Assembly (NCBI RefSeq): GCF_023053635.1
Contig: NC_086183.1
Span: 1,619,501 to 1,683,500, forward strand
Reading direction: 5' to 3'
Length of the DNA: 64,000 nucleotides
Origin: Elgaria multicarinata webbii
Lineage: Eukaryota; Chordata; Lepidosauria; Squamata; Anguidae
Positions 1 to 13,282 of this stretch are shown here, in pieces. Each line of letters starts with the position of its first letter. Positions within the stretch are counted from its first letter, which is position 1. Below the pieces are notes generated by a model that saw only the letters and a list, made by a program, of their open reading frames with translations, was not told where the DNA came from and did no database searches. A program made the translations under genes and the position numbers.

Positions 1-959
1 CTGGTCCTGGTGATTTATTAACTTTCAGTTTGTAAAAGGTTAAGAACTTAATTTTTTGTTTCAGCTCCTCAGTTCCTTAAACTCCCTTCCTGAAAACAGC
101 AGTTCAAATGCAGGTATCTGTCCTACATCTTCTGCAGTGAAAACAGATGAAAATAATTAATTCAGCTTCTCTGCAATCCCTTTATATTCCTTTAGTACTC
201 CTTTGACTCTGTTGTCATCCAACGGCCTTCCTAGCTGGTTTTCCGCTTCTGATAAATTTAAATAATTCTTTAATGTTGACATTGGTATTGTTAGCGATAT
301 GTTCCTCAAAATGCTTTTATGCATCTCTTATTACCTGCTTGCATCTCCTTCATGCAAACTTGTGCTGCCTTTTGTTTTCCTCATTTGGGCAAGATTTTCA
401 TTTTCTGAAAGAAGTGGTTTTTTTCTCTAATAGCTTGTTTGACTCTGCTCATTAACCATGCTGGTGATCTCTTGGACTTGGTGCTACCTGTGTTTTAAAC
501 ATTTTAGCTAAGCTTCTATTATTACATTTTTTAGTAACTGCCAAGCATTTTGAAGGGATTTAGCCTTCTTGATGCCCACTTTCAACTTCCTTTTTACCAG
601 TTCCCTCAGGTTTCCTATTTTGAAGCCAACTGTGACTCTGTTGGATTTCCTTGGCAATTTTCCACTTAAACATATATTAAATTTGATAGCACTGTGATCA
701 TCGTTTCAATTGGTTCAACAACACTCAGGCCGTTTCTACACCTGCCTTTATTCCAGGGATCATCCCTGTGCATGCAAATGGTACACAGGGGATCCTGGGA
801 GCAGGCAGGGATGATCTCTCCATTTTCCTGGGATAATCGTTAGGTGCAGAAAGGGCCTTACATTTCCTAACAGTTCCTGGGCAGCACCACATAGAATTAA
901 ATCCAGGGTTGGTTCCATGATCAGCTGTCTACCTTTAGAATAGCATACACACAATATGT
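1..959 (-). mobile_element. CR1-group LINE internal fragment (antisense, decayed)
   Basis: Read on the minus strand, the block gives broken LINE-like coding sequence: a KSPGP motif at the extreme left (typical of the start of CR1/L2 reverse transcriptase), a DDHSAIKF-type segment near 690 and a TLDLIL segment near 890, as in CR1-group endonucleases. Many frame breaks are present, so this is an old, dead copy. It runs off the left edge and is split by a MITE at 728-857. It lies left of MTMR9-like exon 4, presumably in the next intron. Confidence 0.6.
728..857. repeat. MITE with GGCC-TTTCTRCACCT inverted ends
   Basis: The ends read GGCCGTTTCTACACCT and, in reverse complement, GGCCCTTTCTGCACCT. 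The interior is a hairpin built on GGGATCATCCCTGTG and CAGGGATGATC. The same interior returns at 27620-28172 and 54060-54145. The GGCC-starting ends suggest PIF/Harbinger affinity, but no clean 3-bp target duplication is seen here. Confidence 0.6.
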
Positions 960-1180
960 TTTCAGAGGCATTGTTGCCCCGGTACACTTATTTGGTGGTG
1001 GTAGAGTTTCTGACCTGCAATAGTGTCTTGTCAAAGTGTTGTTGTTGTTTTTGAAGCACTACAGCAATCTGGAGACCACAGAAGGATGTAGGAAAATATG
1101 AGTTTGTTATCCATGCCTAAGGAGGCATGAAGAAGGATGCAGGCAAGCAAACAAGGAAATGAGAAATTAGCTGGACTCAC

Positions 1181-1354
1181 AGTCCCATTCTTTTTGTGGT
1201 AATAGCTGAGGACAGGAAACCGTCTCCCTTGGCGGAAGTGGGCGCTTTTCCTCAGGGCTGCATCATCCACTGTGGCCGGCACAATGGCAGCTGGAGGATA
1301 ACTGGAACAGGCTCCAAAATCTTTGTTGACATAGCTGAGCCTCCAGGCACCTGT
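1181..1354 (-). CDS. MTMR9L: MTMR9-like coding exon 4
   Basis: With the acceptor taken as cttcccag before ACAGGTGCC, the exon is 174 nt (58 codons, phase 0) and ends at gtgagt. It encodes [10 protein letters not shown], a VDDAALRK segment and [15 protein letters not shown], the highly conserved start of the myotubularin phosphatase-like domain. A second possible acceptor 4 nt downstream would break the frame and is less likely. Intron 3 is 353 nt. The next exon is not in the window. Confidence 0.92.
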
Positions 1355-4300
1355 CTGGGAAGTGGGTTCAACATCAGACTTGGTTTCCTGTAGCCTTTAC
1401 AGGACAAGGAAATGGGTCAGGTCATGTGCTGACTCTTAGGTGGGATTGTTTGCTCTGCTAGGAGGGGAAAGGAGGCCTTGGTTAAACTTGGTCTTTTGAG
1501 GCACAATCCTGGCCTGTGTCCTGCCATTAACTTGTAGACCACTTGAGCTGTTGAAGAGGTATTTGTGCAATGGAGGCAGAGAGTGGGGATGCCATTAACT
1601 TGGGAAGATGGGGAAGAGAATGAGTGGGGGAATTTGCAGCCACGCTCACACACACACACACCCCCTTTCCTTGCCTCTGCAAATGTACAGGCCTCACTGC
1701 TACTCACATCTGAAGCTAGTTGCTGGTAGTACTGCTCAAGTATGTGAAGCTGCCACCCATTTTCCAACTTCATGCTTTGGGGTCTGTAGAAGAAGGGGTA
1801 CATCATCATCACCGATTCCACGGAGGAGAGGGCCTGTTGGAAAGAAGGACAGCGCATCATCTCAGCATCAGCTAAGGCCTTGCCCAGACCAATGGTGGCT
1901 TCCTACACTCCCAGGAACACAGGATTTCTCTGTCAGGACTCTTTACCTGACTGCAGGTAGCTGCTGCTGTGCCTGCCCTGGTTCGTGCTGGTCTTACGCA
2001 CAACATGGAAGGAGACAGCAAAGACTTAACAGCCCCCCACCCTGCCCCCTCAAGCGGGATTGAAAACCCTGAATTTGTGCTGCTGCTGCTGCTTGAAATT
2101 AGAGCTATGTACCACAGTTAGGGGCTGGGCAAGAGCAGAATTCTGCTACACCCTGTCCTTGTACATTCCAGGCCTCCCCATGTCTTTCTTCTTCAGGGCA
2201 AACCCAGAGAACCAGGAAAGAACATGGCTGTGTGTCTTGTGCTGTGATAGCACGGAAGGCAGATTGGGTATTGGAGGCAAGATACAACTGCCTGGCAATA
2301 TCATCTTTTGCTCTCTTAAAATAAAGAAACCAAGTTTCTAATCCTTTTTGTGGCAAAGGCATGCTTGATGGTGCATGGGCCATGCCTGCTGACATCTCAG
2401 GAGCCAAAGGGGTAGGGACTGAATAAGACTAGGGTGGGCAGGGTGGCTTCGGTGCCTTGCATAGCCCTTTCCGTTGAGTGTGCAAAGCCCCGCAGGACAG
2501 CATGGCCTTCTTGTATAGGCAGCAAAGGGGCCCGAATGCACCTCCTGGATGACACTCTGGATGGCAGCTAGCGCACAGCTCTGGCTGAGGACTGGGTCCC
2601 AAGGACACAATAACCTTTGCTGTCATGGCCGCCTTGGCCCCTCAGCGATGTCCCACTGGCAATGTCTTTCATTGTGAGACATAGGAACTCTGCCTTCTTC
2701 ATTAAAATAAACAACATTGCTTACTGTCAATTTCCTTGTATTTGGATTTACAATTCTGTAACCTTTACATCCTTTTTTATAACCCACCAGCACACCAATT
2801 TCAGTTCTTCTGTCGAGCTTATTTCGTGTCTGTGCTGGCACATATGCATAGGCTTTTGACCCAAATACTCTTATATGCTTAAGATTGGGGGTATGTCCAA
2901 TCCATAACTCAAATGGAGTTTTATCTGCTGCCTTTGTTAATAGTCTATTTTGCAGATATGCTGCAGTCATAACTGCCTCAGCCCAACAATACATATTTGG
3001 CAACTCAGAATCAATTAACATGCATCTAACCATCTCCATTAGATACCCATTCTTCCTCTCAGCTACTCCATCCTGTTCTGGAGTGTAAGGTACAGTATGT
3101 AAATGCTCAATGCCTTTTTCTTGCAAGTATGTTGCAATGTTATGTGTCAGTTAGAATAGCTTGAGGTCTTCTTCCGAATAGATTCTCCACACTAGCAACA
3201 TAAGTTTCAGCTTATTTGCAGACTCAGCCTTGTTTTTCAGAAGATAAATTACACAGTACCTAGAAAAATCATCAATAAATGTTAAAATATATTTATTATG
3301 GCTACAGGACTCTGGTTTAATTTATTTATTTAAGGATTTTTATGCCGCCATTCAGCCAAAAAAGGGTCTCACGGCGCCTTATAAAAGTATTTCTTGACAG
3401 CCCCTGCCCACAGGCTTACAATGTAAAAGACATGACACAAAAGGAAAGGGGATTGGGAGGGAGGAGGAGGAGGGGGAAAAGGAAAGCAAATTCAGGCACT
3501 ACAATCTTAGTTGCAAAGTTCAGCAGTTACAGTTGACAGCAGGAAGGAGGGGACTCTCAGCTGGAGCTGGACCCAGGCACGGTGGAGAGGTGCCTGGCTG
3601 CTGCTTCCTCCCTCACTGGTGGCCTCTCCAGAGACAGTTGGTAGCAGGAGGGAGGGGGCTCTCAGCTGGAGCTGGACCCAGGCCCGGTGGAGAGGTGCCT
3701 GGCTGCTGCTTCCTCCCTCACAATTGGACCACACAAATCCGAATGAATTAACTGCAAAGGTGTTAATGAGTTTCTCTGACTCTTTTTAGGTATGGAAGGT
3801 CTTGTTGTTGGGTCTATGATAAAATTCCTCTCCAAGCAAAGAGAGATTAGCAGAGCATACAGCGGTTTCTGATAGATTTCAGAGAAAGGGAATACAGCCA
3901 GGAACATAAACGACAGCAACAGGTAGTTCTTCAGCAATACTTTTACTGAGGCATAGACTTAGAGATCTTATTTACAATATCATACAGATATACTCACAGA
4001 ACGTCACTTGTCACACAGAAGAGTACAGATATGCTTCTACACAAGACTTATATACACAGCATTATCTGTCTCTAACAATTTACAACATGATTGACAATCA
4101 ATCACTCCTGTCAGGTCGTTAACCAATTAAACAATTATCACTTTGACCTTTAGAGTGACTGATGCAACACCAGGCAATTATTGCATCTAGCTGGGCTGAA
4201 CAGAAAATACGGATATTTAAAAATAAAAACCCGGACACCCCTTCAATTTTTACTTATCTGATATTTTCTGTCTTTATACAAATACAGCAAAAATCAATTT

Positions 4301-7300
4301 GCACCACCCAGCTACTTCTTTGAAATTTAACATTTCACATAGTTCTGCATGCCTTACAATTTCCAGAGATTCCAAAACTTGCCATATTACTTTTTATTTC
4401 ACAGTACATCAAAGTCAATAACCATTGGAACTCTCTGCCACCATAAATAAACTCAGAACTATAATAAGTAAGGTCCCGTGGCAAGGGAGCCTAAAAAGAA
4501 AAGGAGTGCAGGATGGGTGGGAGTATCTAAAAAATGAAATTTTAAAGGCACAGTTACAAACAATTCCAACAAGGAGAAAAGATAGAAGACAACAGAGGAA
4601 ACCAATGTGGCTCCACAAAAAGCTTATTGATGAACTGAAAACAAAAAGGGATACATATAGGAAGTGGAAGGAAGGCCAGGCTACAAAAGAAGAGTACAGA
4701 CAAGTGGCGCAGAAGTGCCGAAATGGCGTCAGGAAGGCTAAAGCTGTGAATGAGCTGAGATTAGCGAGGGATGCTAAAAGCAATAAAAAGGCTTTCTTCA
4801 GATACGTGAGTAGTAAAAGACAGAGGAAAGAAATGGTGGTTCAACTGCTTAATGAGGATGGCAAATTGATAACAGACGACAAACAAAAGGCTGAAGTGCT
4901 CAATTCCTACTTTGCCTCGGTCTTCTCCCAAAAGCGGATCTATGACCCCCCTGGAAAAAGTGAAGCAGAAGTTGAGGGGGCAGGATTGCAGTTTGAGATT
5001 GATAAACAAATGGTCAAAGAACACCTAATTTCCTTGAATGAGTTCAAATCCCCAGGGCCCGATGAACTGCATCCAAGAGTAATGAAGGAGCTAGCGGAAG
5101 AACTCTCAGAACCTTTGTCTATTATCTTTGCAAAATCATGGAAGATGGGTGAGGTGCCGGACGACTGGAGGAGGGCTAACGTTGTCCCTATCTTCAAAAA
5201 GGGCAAAAAGGAGGAACCTGGGAACTACAGACCAGTCAGCCTGACATCCATCCCTGGGAAAATTCTGGAGCAGATTATAAAGAAGTCAATCTGTAAACAC
5301 CTTGAAATCAATGCAGTGATTACTAGAAGCCAACATGGATTTGTCAGGAACAAATCCTGTCAGACTAATTTGATCTCATTTTTTGATAGGATAACCTCCC
5401 TTGTGGACTGTGGGAATGCTGTGGATGTCATATATCTTGACTTCAGCAAAGCTTTTGACAAAGTACCACATGACATTCTGATTAACAAACTAGCTAAAAG
5501 TGGGCTAGATGGAACAACTATTAGGTGGATCCACAGTTGGCTACAGAATCGGACTCAAAGAGTACTTATCAATGGAACCTTCTCAAACTGGGGAGAGGCA
5601 ACGAGTGGGGTGCCGCAGGGCTCAGTCCTGGGCCCAGTGCTCTTCAACATTTTTATTAATGATTTGGACAAGGAGGTGCAGGGAACGCTGATCAAATTTG
5701 CAGATGACACCAAATTGGGTGGGATAGCTAATACCCTGGAAGACAGAAACAAACTTCAAAGTGATCTTGATAGGCTGGAGTGCTGGGCTGAAAACAACAG
5801 AATGAAATTTAATAGGGATAAATGCCAAGTTCTACATTTAGGGAATAGAAACCAAATGCACAGTTACAAGATGGGGGACACTTGGCTCAGCAATACTACA
5901 AATGAGAAAGATCTTGGAATTGTTGTAGATCACAAGCTGAATATGAGCCAACAGTGCGATATGGCTGCAAGAAAGGCAAATGCTATTTTGGGCTGCATTA
6001 ATAGAAGTATAGCTTCCAAATCACGTGAGGTACTGGTTCCTCTCTATTCGGCCCTGGTTAGGCCTCATCTAGAGTATTGCGTCCAGTTCTGGGCTCCACA
6101 ATTCAAGAAGGACGCAGACAAGCTGGAGCGTGTTCAGAAGAGGGCAACGAGGATGATCAGAGGTCTAGAAACAAAGCCCTATGAAGAGAGACTGAAAGAA
6201 CTGGGCCTGTTTAGCCTGGAGAAGAGAAGATTGAGGGGAGACATGATAGCACTCTTCAAATACTTAAAAGGTTGTCACACAGAGGAGGGCCAGGATCTCT
6301 TCTCAATTCTCCCAGAGTGCAGGACACGGAATAACGGGCTCAAGTTAAAGGAAGCCAGATTCCGGCTGGACATCAGGAAAAACTTCCTGACTGTTAGAGC
6401 AGTGCGACAGTGGAATCAGCTACCTAGGGAGGTTGTGGGCTCTCCCACACTAGAGGCATTCAAGAGGCAGCTGGACAACCATCTGTCAGGGATGCTTTAG
6501 GGTGGATTCCTGCATTGAGCAGGGGGTTGGACTCGATGGCCTTGTAGGCCCCTTCCAACTCTGCTATTCTATGATTCTATGATTCTATGAAATCAACACA
6601 TTACATGCGCATATGGATTTAATTCACTTTCATCATCATAATACTTTTTCCACCATGGTTCCTCTTCCTTTTTTACTTTTGAAACCTTTTCTTTCTTTGA
6701 CTGGGGCTTATTTTTAACAAGAAAAGTTTTATCTTAGAAACGCTCTGGAGGAATTCCCTTGTTAGAACGATTTGACCTTCTAACTGTCTGTTCTTGTTGC
6801 CTTTCCCCCTCAGCCTCCTGCTGTTGGCTGCTATCTATTGTTTTAGCTTCAGCACTCTCTTTTTCCCCTTCAGGCTTAGTTAACCCCTGAGGTTCCGGAA
6901 TTTCCTGCTGCTCGCTAATTTCTTCTGGCAACTCAGCTGGTTTAGCAGATTCAGTTAACTCTTTTTCTGCTGGTTTGACAGACTTCGTTAACTCCTCTTC
7001 TGCTGCTGGCTCTTTTGCATTGTTTTTTAACTCCAACAATACACTTGGGTTTGAATGAATTCTCCCCCAATCCTGCTCAAAAAACTTAGCAGACTTTGTT
7101 ATCAGGATCTTGCCATTATTCTGCAAAAACCTCCAACTTGTTCCCTGATAACCCACAAATCTAAGATTCAATGCATTTGCTCCTTTCTTGTGCCTTTCAC
7201 TTAAAGGAACATTGACAGCTGCATAACTTCCCCAAACTCTTAAATGATCCAGCCTTGGCTTCCTGCCATGCATCAAATAATAGGGAATATTATTTATAGA

Positions 7301-10300
7301 GCTACTCCATGACAAATTGCACAAATCATTTGCAGCTCTAAATGCTTCAGCCCACAAACCTTTTTGCACACTGCTGTCCTGCATTAAACAATTCATTTTG
7401 TTTTTCAAGACACCAATTCTTCTTTCAACAGTGCCATTTTCCCAAGGATTTTTAACATCTATCAGTTTATGTTTAATTCCAAGTTTATCACAGAACTTTT
7501 TGAATTCAGAAGACATAAACTCTCCTCCCTGGTCACTTTTCAGAATACGTACTTGAGATTTAAAAAATCTTTCTACATATCTGACCCAAGATTTCAGTGT
7601 TTTTAAACAATCACTCTTCTTCTTGAGAAAATAAACCCAAGAATATCTTGAAAAATCGTCAACTAGCACAAACACATACTTGGCCCCTCCCAGACTGGTA
7701 GGAAAAGGTCCACACAAATCAATGTGCACCAAATCTAATTTTTCTTTAGCCCTCCAATCCCTGGACTTTGGAATATTGGCTATTTTAGATTTTGCCAAGC
7801 TGCATATTTTACAGTCTAGATAATTTTTACAATTCTTCATTTTGAGTCCTCCAGCACAGTCAATAGTTTTATTAAGTGCTTTGAACTCAATGTGTCCCAT
7901 TCTCCGATGCATCAAATGGACACAGCCATCATGAGGTGATTTGTTGCTGGCCACACGATTCATCTGTGCCACGCACGGCATCTCCCCTTCATCTCCTGGC
8001 TCCATGTGGAAAAGACCATTCTTCTTTATCGCCGTTCCTTGCACCACTCCGTCTCGCTCCACGCAGCATCTGTCTCCTTCGAACTTCACCGAAAAACCGA
8101 GCTCCGTCAGCGTTGACACCCCGAGCAGGCAATATTTCAACTCCGGCACGAAAAGAACCTCCTTCAACTTCATCCTTAAGGAATTTATAGCACAGACTCC
8201 CTTGCCAACGACCTTGGCAACACGCCCGTCCGCCAAACTGACTTCCTTTAAAGTTGTTCCTTCCACATCATCAAATAAATCTCTCCTGTTACTTATGGTT
8301 CGACTGCACGCTGAATCAATCAACCATATCCCATCACGCTTACTGGATTCTGCACCTGAAAGAAAACAAACTTTCCCTTCTTTGGCTTCCACACAGGAAA
8401 TTCCAGACTCCAGATTCACACGGCATTCCTTTTTCATATGCCCTGGTTTGCCACATCGAAAACACTTCGGCTTAAACCTTTTTTCTCTCCTTTTGCCATC
8501 GATAGTCACATTCTCAGCCATTTCTCCTCTTGGCAACGTATTAACTCTTTCCTTTCCAGCCAATTTACGATCTTGGACATCAGCAGCGCTCCTTTCTTGC
8601 CTCCTCTGCTCTTCTCCAATTAATCTTCCATAGACATAATTCAATGTCAAATTTTGTACTGGAACATTTTCAAGAGTTGTTACTAATACATCATATGACT
8701 TAGGCAAACTTGACAGAATAATATAACACATGTTTTCACCAGACAACCGCATTCCGCTGGCACTTAGCTGGTTAAAGCATTCTCTCAGTGACTGTAAATG
8801 CTTAGTCATGCTTCCGCCTTCCTCCAGCCTTGCCCGGTAAATCTGTCTGGTCAGTGTTATTCGACTCCCTGCAGTTTCTCTCACGTATACTGCACGTAAC
8901 TTAGTCCAAATCACATTGGGAGTATCAGAGCGATCTATGTAAGACAATTGATCATTACGGAGACAAAAAACAATAATTGCTTTTGCACGCTCTACAATTC
9001 TGTCCCATTCGGCTTGTTCTTCTCTGTCCAACATTCCCGGACGTGGATTAGCTACTGCAAACCATAAACCGTCCTTTTTCAAAGCCATTTCCATTTTAAA
9101 GGACCATGCTAAATAATTGACGTCTGTTAACAGCTCCATAGGAACATTAGTACCCACGGTTTGAGCCATCTCTTTGATCTCCTTTCCACTTGACTCTCCT
9201 TTCTCCGACCGGCTCTGTCTTCCAGACACCTCGGCTTTTGAGTCAGCGTCTCTTTCCTCACCACTCAGCATTCCAGACCTCCGTACCAACTACTCAAGGC
9301 AGACCGCCTCTCCAGTAAGTCGGCTTTCCCTGCACGTCTTAGCTGAATCCTGCTGAGAAAAACTCACTGTTTTCCTGCTGTGAAACCTCTTTCCAGGCTT
9401 CCGTTCTCCGACAATCTCAGCCACAGGCTTTCTGCTCACAAGAGATAGATTTCTCCTCTCCACATACCGAGCACTCCTGGGCTTCCTGGAAACGCCACTC
9501 CAGAACCTCCTTAGCACCTGGCTGGTTCTGGTTCTGCTGGTTCTGCTCCGGTTCTGGTTCTGGTCCGAACTGGGCCCATAACCCTGTTGGGTCTATGATA
9601 AAATTCCTCTCCAAGCAAAGAGAGATTAGCAGAGCATACAGCAGTTTCTGATAGATTTCAGAGAAAGGGAATACAGCCAGGAACATAAACGACAGCAACA
9701 GGTAGTTCTTCAGCAATACTTTTACTGAGGCATAGACTTAGAGATCTTATTTACAATATCATACAGATATACTCACAGAACATCACTTGTCACACAGAAG
9801 AGTACAGATATGCTTCTACACAAGACTTATATACACAGCATTATCTGTCTCTAACAATTTACAACATGATTGACAATCAATCACTCCTGTCAGGTCGTTA
9901 ACCAATTAAACAATTATCACTTTGACCTTTAGAGTGACTGATGCAACACCAGGCAATTATTGCATCTAGTTGGGCTGAACAGAAAATACGGATATTTAAA
10001 AATAAAAACCCGGACACTTGTGCCTTTCCCTAGCAGGCAAGTTTCACATTCTTGACGGCAATTTTTCTTTTTGCAGGTTTTAATGTTCATTCCTTTCACC
10101 AAATTTTTCTTCTGTAAATTCATAGATGACATAATCTCAATGACCAAGTCTTTTGTGCCATATATGTATGCAGTCTTCACTTGAGCACATTTTAGTTGTG
10201 TTGACTTTCTCTTCTCTTTTAATATTCAAAATAAAAACGCCATTATTTTCAAAACCTTCTGCACACAACTGTCCATTTTTGGTTATACTGCATTTATATT

Positions 10301-13250
10301 TGTTAAAATTCACATTAAATCCTCTTTTTGTTAAACGTAAAACACTCAATAAGTTGTCTGTGATATCTGGTACATATAGTACATTATGAACACTGTTATT
10401 ATGCCCTCCTGGGTACTCGGTGGAGGGGGGGTTGCCGTGGTCTATAGGAATACAATCTCCCTCTCTAGGCTTCCTGTTCAGTCGAGTGCTGGTCTGGAGT
10501 GTCTGTACTGTGTGTTGGGTACTCGAGACAGATTAGGGATTCTGCTGGTGTACCGTCCACCCCGCTGCCCAACAGTCTCCCTGCCTGAGCTGACGGAGGT
10601 TGTCTCGGACCTGGTGTTGAGGACCCCCAGGATGGTGGTTCTGGGGGATCTCAACTTCCATGCCGAGGCCACTGTATCCGGAGCAGCTCAGGACTTCATG
10701 GCTGCCATGACAACCATGGGGCTGTCTCAACATGTCACTGGCCCAACGCATGTAAAAGGACACACGCTTGATCTGGTTTTCTCGACTGGACAGGAGGATG
10801 GTGATCTGAAAGTGGGAGAATTAACATCTACCCCCTTGTCATGATCGGATCACTTCCTATTGAGGTTTAGACTCTCGGCGGCCTTTCCCCTCTGCAAGGG
10901 TGGGGGGGCTATTAAAATGGTCTGCCCCCAGAGGCTAATGGACTCCGATGGATTCCAGAGGGCTCTGGGGGATTTTCCTGCTGATATGGCCGGTGCTCCT
11001 GTCGAAGCCCAGGTCGCTCTGTGGAATGCAGAGATGACTCGGGCAGTTGACACGATCGCACCCAAGCGTCCTCTCCCTCTGAGCAGAGCCCGGTCAGCTC
11101 CTTGGTATACACCTGAGCTGAGGGCAATGAAGCAAGAGGGGAGATGGCTAGAACGCAGGTGGAGGAAAACTCGTGCTGGGTCTGATCGAACACGGGTTAG
11201 AGCTCACTATCGAGCCTACTCTGTGGCGGTGAGGGTGGCAAAGAGGCAGTTCTTTTCCACCAGCATTGCATCTTCTCAGTGTCGTCCGGCGGAGCTTTTC
11301 CGGGTGGTTTGCGGCCTGTTACACTCTGGGCCAGGGCGTGAGATAGTTGAACCCTCGGTAGCACGCTGTGACGAGTTTGCACGGCACTTTGAAGATAAAG
11401 TCGCTCAGATTAGTCATGAATTGGACACAACACTTAATGCAGCTCCACTAGTAAAGGCGTTCAGAGCGCCTCTACTAGTGGAGCGTCCAGTTCAGTTTTA
11501 CTGGATGAGTTTCAGTTATTGAGGACTGAGGATGTGGACAAGGTGCTTGGCCAAGTCCGGTCAACCACCTGTGTGCTTGCCCCTTCATGGCTCATTACAT
11601 CAAATAAGGAGGGGATCGCCGGCTGGGTCCAGGAGGTTGTAAATGCCTCCTTGAGAGAGGGAGTGGTGCCGGCCTATTTAAAAGAGGGGGTAAATAGACC
11701 ACTCCTGAAGAAGCCTAATCTGGACCCGGAGGATGTTAACAACTACAGGCCGGTGGCTAATATCCCTTTCCGGGGCAAGGTGCTTGAGCGGGTGGTTGCA
11801 GGACAACTCCAGGCACTCTTGAATGAAATGGATTATCTAGATCCATTTCAATCGGGTTTCAGGCCTGGTTTTGGAACAGAAACTGCCTTGGTCGCCCTGT
11901 GGGATGACCTCTGTCAGGAGACAAGGGGAGTGCGACCCTGTTGGTTCTCCTGGACCTCTCAGCGGCCTTCGATACCATCGACCATGGTATCCTTCTGGAT
12001 AGGTTGTCTGAGTTGGGAGTGGGAGGTACTGCGTTGCAGTGATTCCGCTCCTACTTGGATGGCCGATTCCAGAAGGTGGTGCTGGGGGATTATTGCTCTG
12101 TGCCGTGGCTCCTAAGCCATGGGGTTCCGCAGGGCTCTATCTTATCCCCTATGCTGTTTAACATATACATGAAGCCACTGGGGGAGGTTATTCCGAGATG
12201 TGGACTGAGGTGTCATCAATATGCGGATGATACCCAGCTCTACCTTTCCTTTTCATCAAACCCAGGTGAGGCAGTGACTGTTCTGAACCAGTGCCTGGGC
12301 ACGGTAATGGACTGGATGAGGGCTAACAAATTGAGACTCAATCCAGACAAGACGGAGGTACTGTTAGCGGGTGGTTCATCTGTCCGGCGAGGTGATGTTT
12401 TCCCTGTCCTGGACAGGGTTGCATTCTCCCTAAAGGATCGGGTCCGTAGTTTGGGGGTGCTCTTGGATCCAGAACTGTCACTTGAGGCACAGGTGAACTC
12501 AGTGGCAAAGAGCACCTTTTATCAGCTTAGGTTGATATATCAACTACGCCCTTATCTGGAAAGAGATAGCCTAGCTACAGTTATCCATGCTCTGATAACC
12601 TCTAGTTTGGATTACTGCAATGCGTTGTACGTGGGTCTGCCTTTGAAAACAGCTGGTACAAAACAGAGCAGCCCGTTTACTAACAGGGACTGGCCGGCGA
12701 GCTCACATTACGCCAGTCCTTTTACAACTTCATTGGCTGCCAGTCCAGGTCTGGGCCCAATTGAAAGTGCTGGTATTGATATTTAAAGCCCTAAACGGTT
12801 TGGGGCCAGGTTATTTGAAGGAACGCCTCCTCCCATATGTACCTGCCCGGACCTTAAGATCATCTACAGGGGCCCTTCTCCGTGAGCCCCTGCCAAAGGA
12901 AGTGAGACAGGTGGCTACTAGGAGGAGGGCTTTCTCCGCTGTGGCACCTCGGTTGTGAAATGAGCTCCCCAGAGAGGTCCGCCTGGCGCCTACACTGTAC
13001 TCCTTTCGTCGCCAGCTGAAGACCTTTTTATTCTCTTAGTATTTTAACACTTAATTTGAACTTAAATTTAAATTTTACTGTTCTAACTCTGTATTTTAAT
13101 CTTATATCAATTTTGTTGCATGGTTTTATCCTGGTTGTGCTTTTTATACTGTATTTTGTAATTGTGCTTTTAACATGTTGGTTGTCTTATTATGATTTTA
13201 ACTTTTGTGAACCACCCAGAGAGCTTTGGCTATTGGGCGGTATAAAATGT

Positions 13251-13282
<32 letters not shown>

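Larger units (their letters stand above)
3806..10016 (-). mobile_element. Copia A: young Ty1/copia LTR element inserted in copia B
   Basis: Two 432-bp LTRs (3806-4237 and 9585-10016), each TG...CA, enclose minus-strand gag, protease and integrase coding sequence. A 5-bp target duplication CTTGT flanks the whole (3801-3805 and 10017-10021). The LTRs differ at three sites by eye, about 0.7%, so the insertion is recent, a few million years at ordinary vertebrate rates. A CR1 LINE (4425-6590) sits inside. It is not whole: about two breaks, counting the CR1, and a full reverse transcriptase/RNase H part is not recognised. Confidence 0.92.

Noticed and set aside
3507-3789. Overlapping frames with an [19 protein letters not shown] repeat
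   Set aside because: Direct translation of the 105-bp tandem duplication, open in several frames on both strands.
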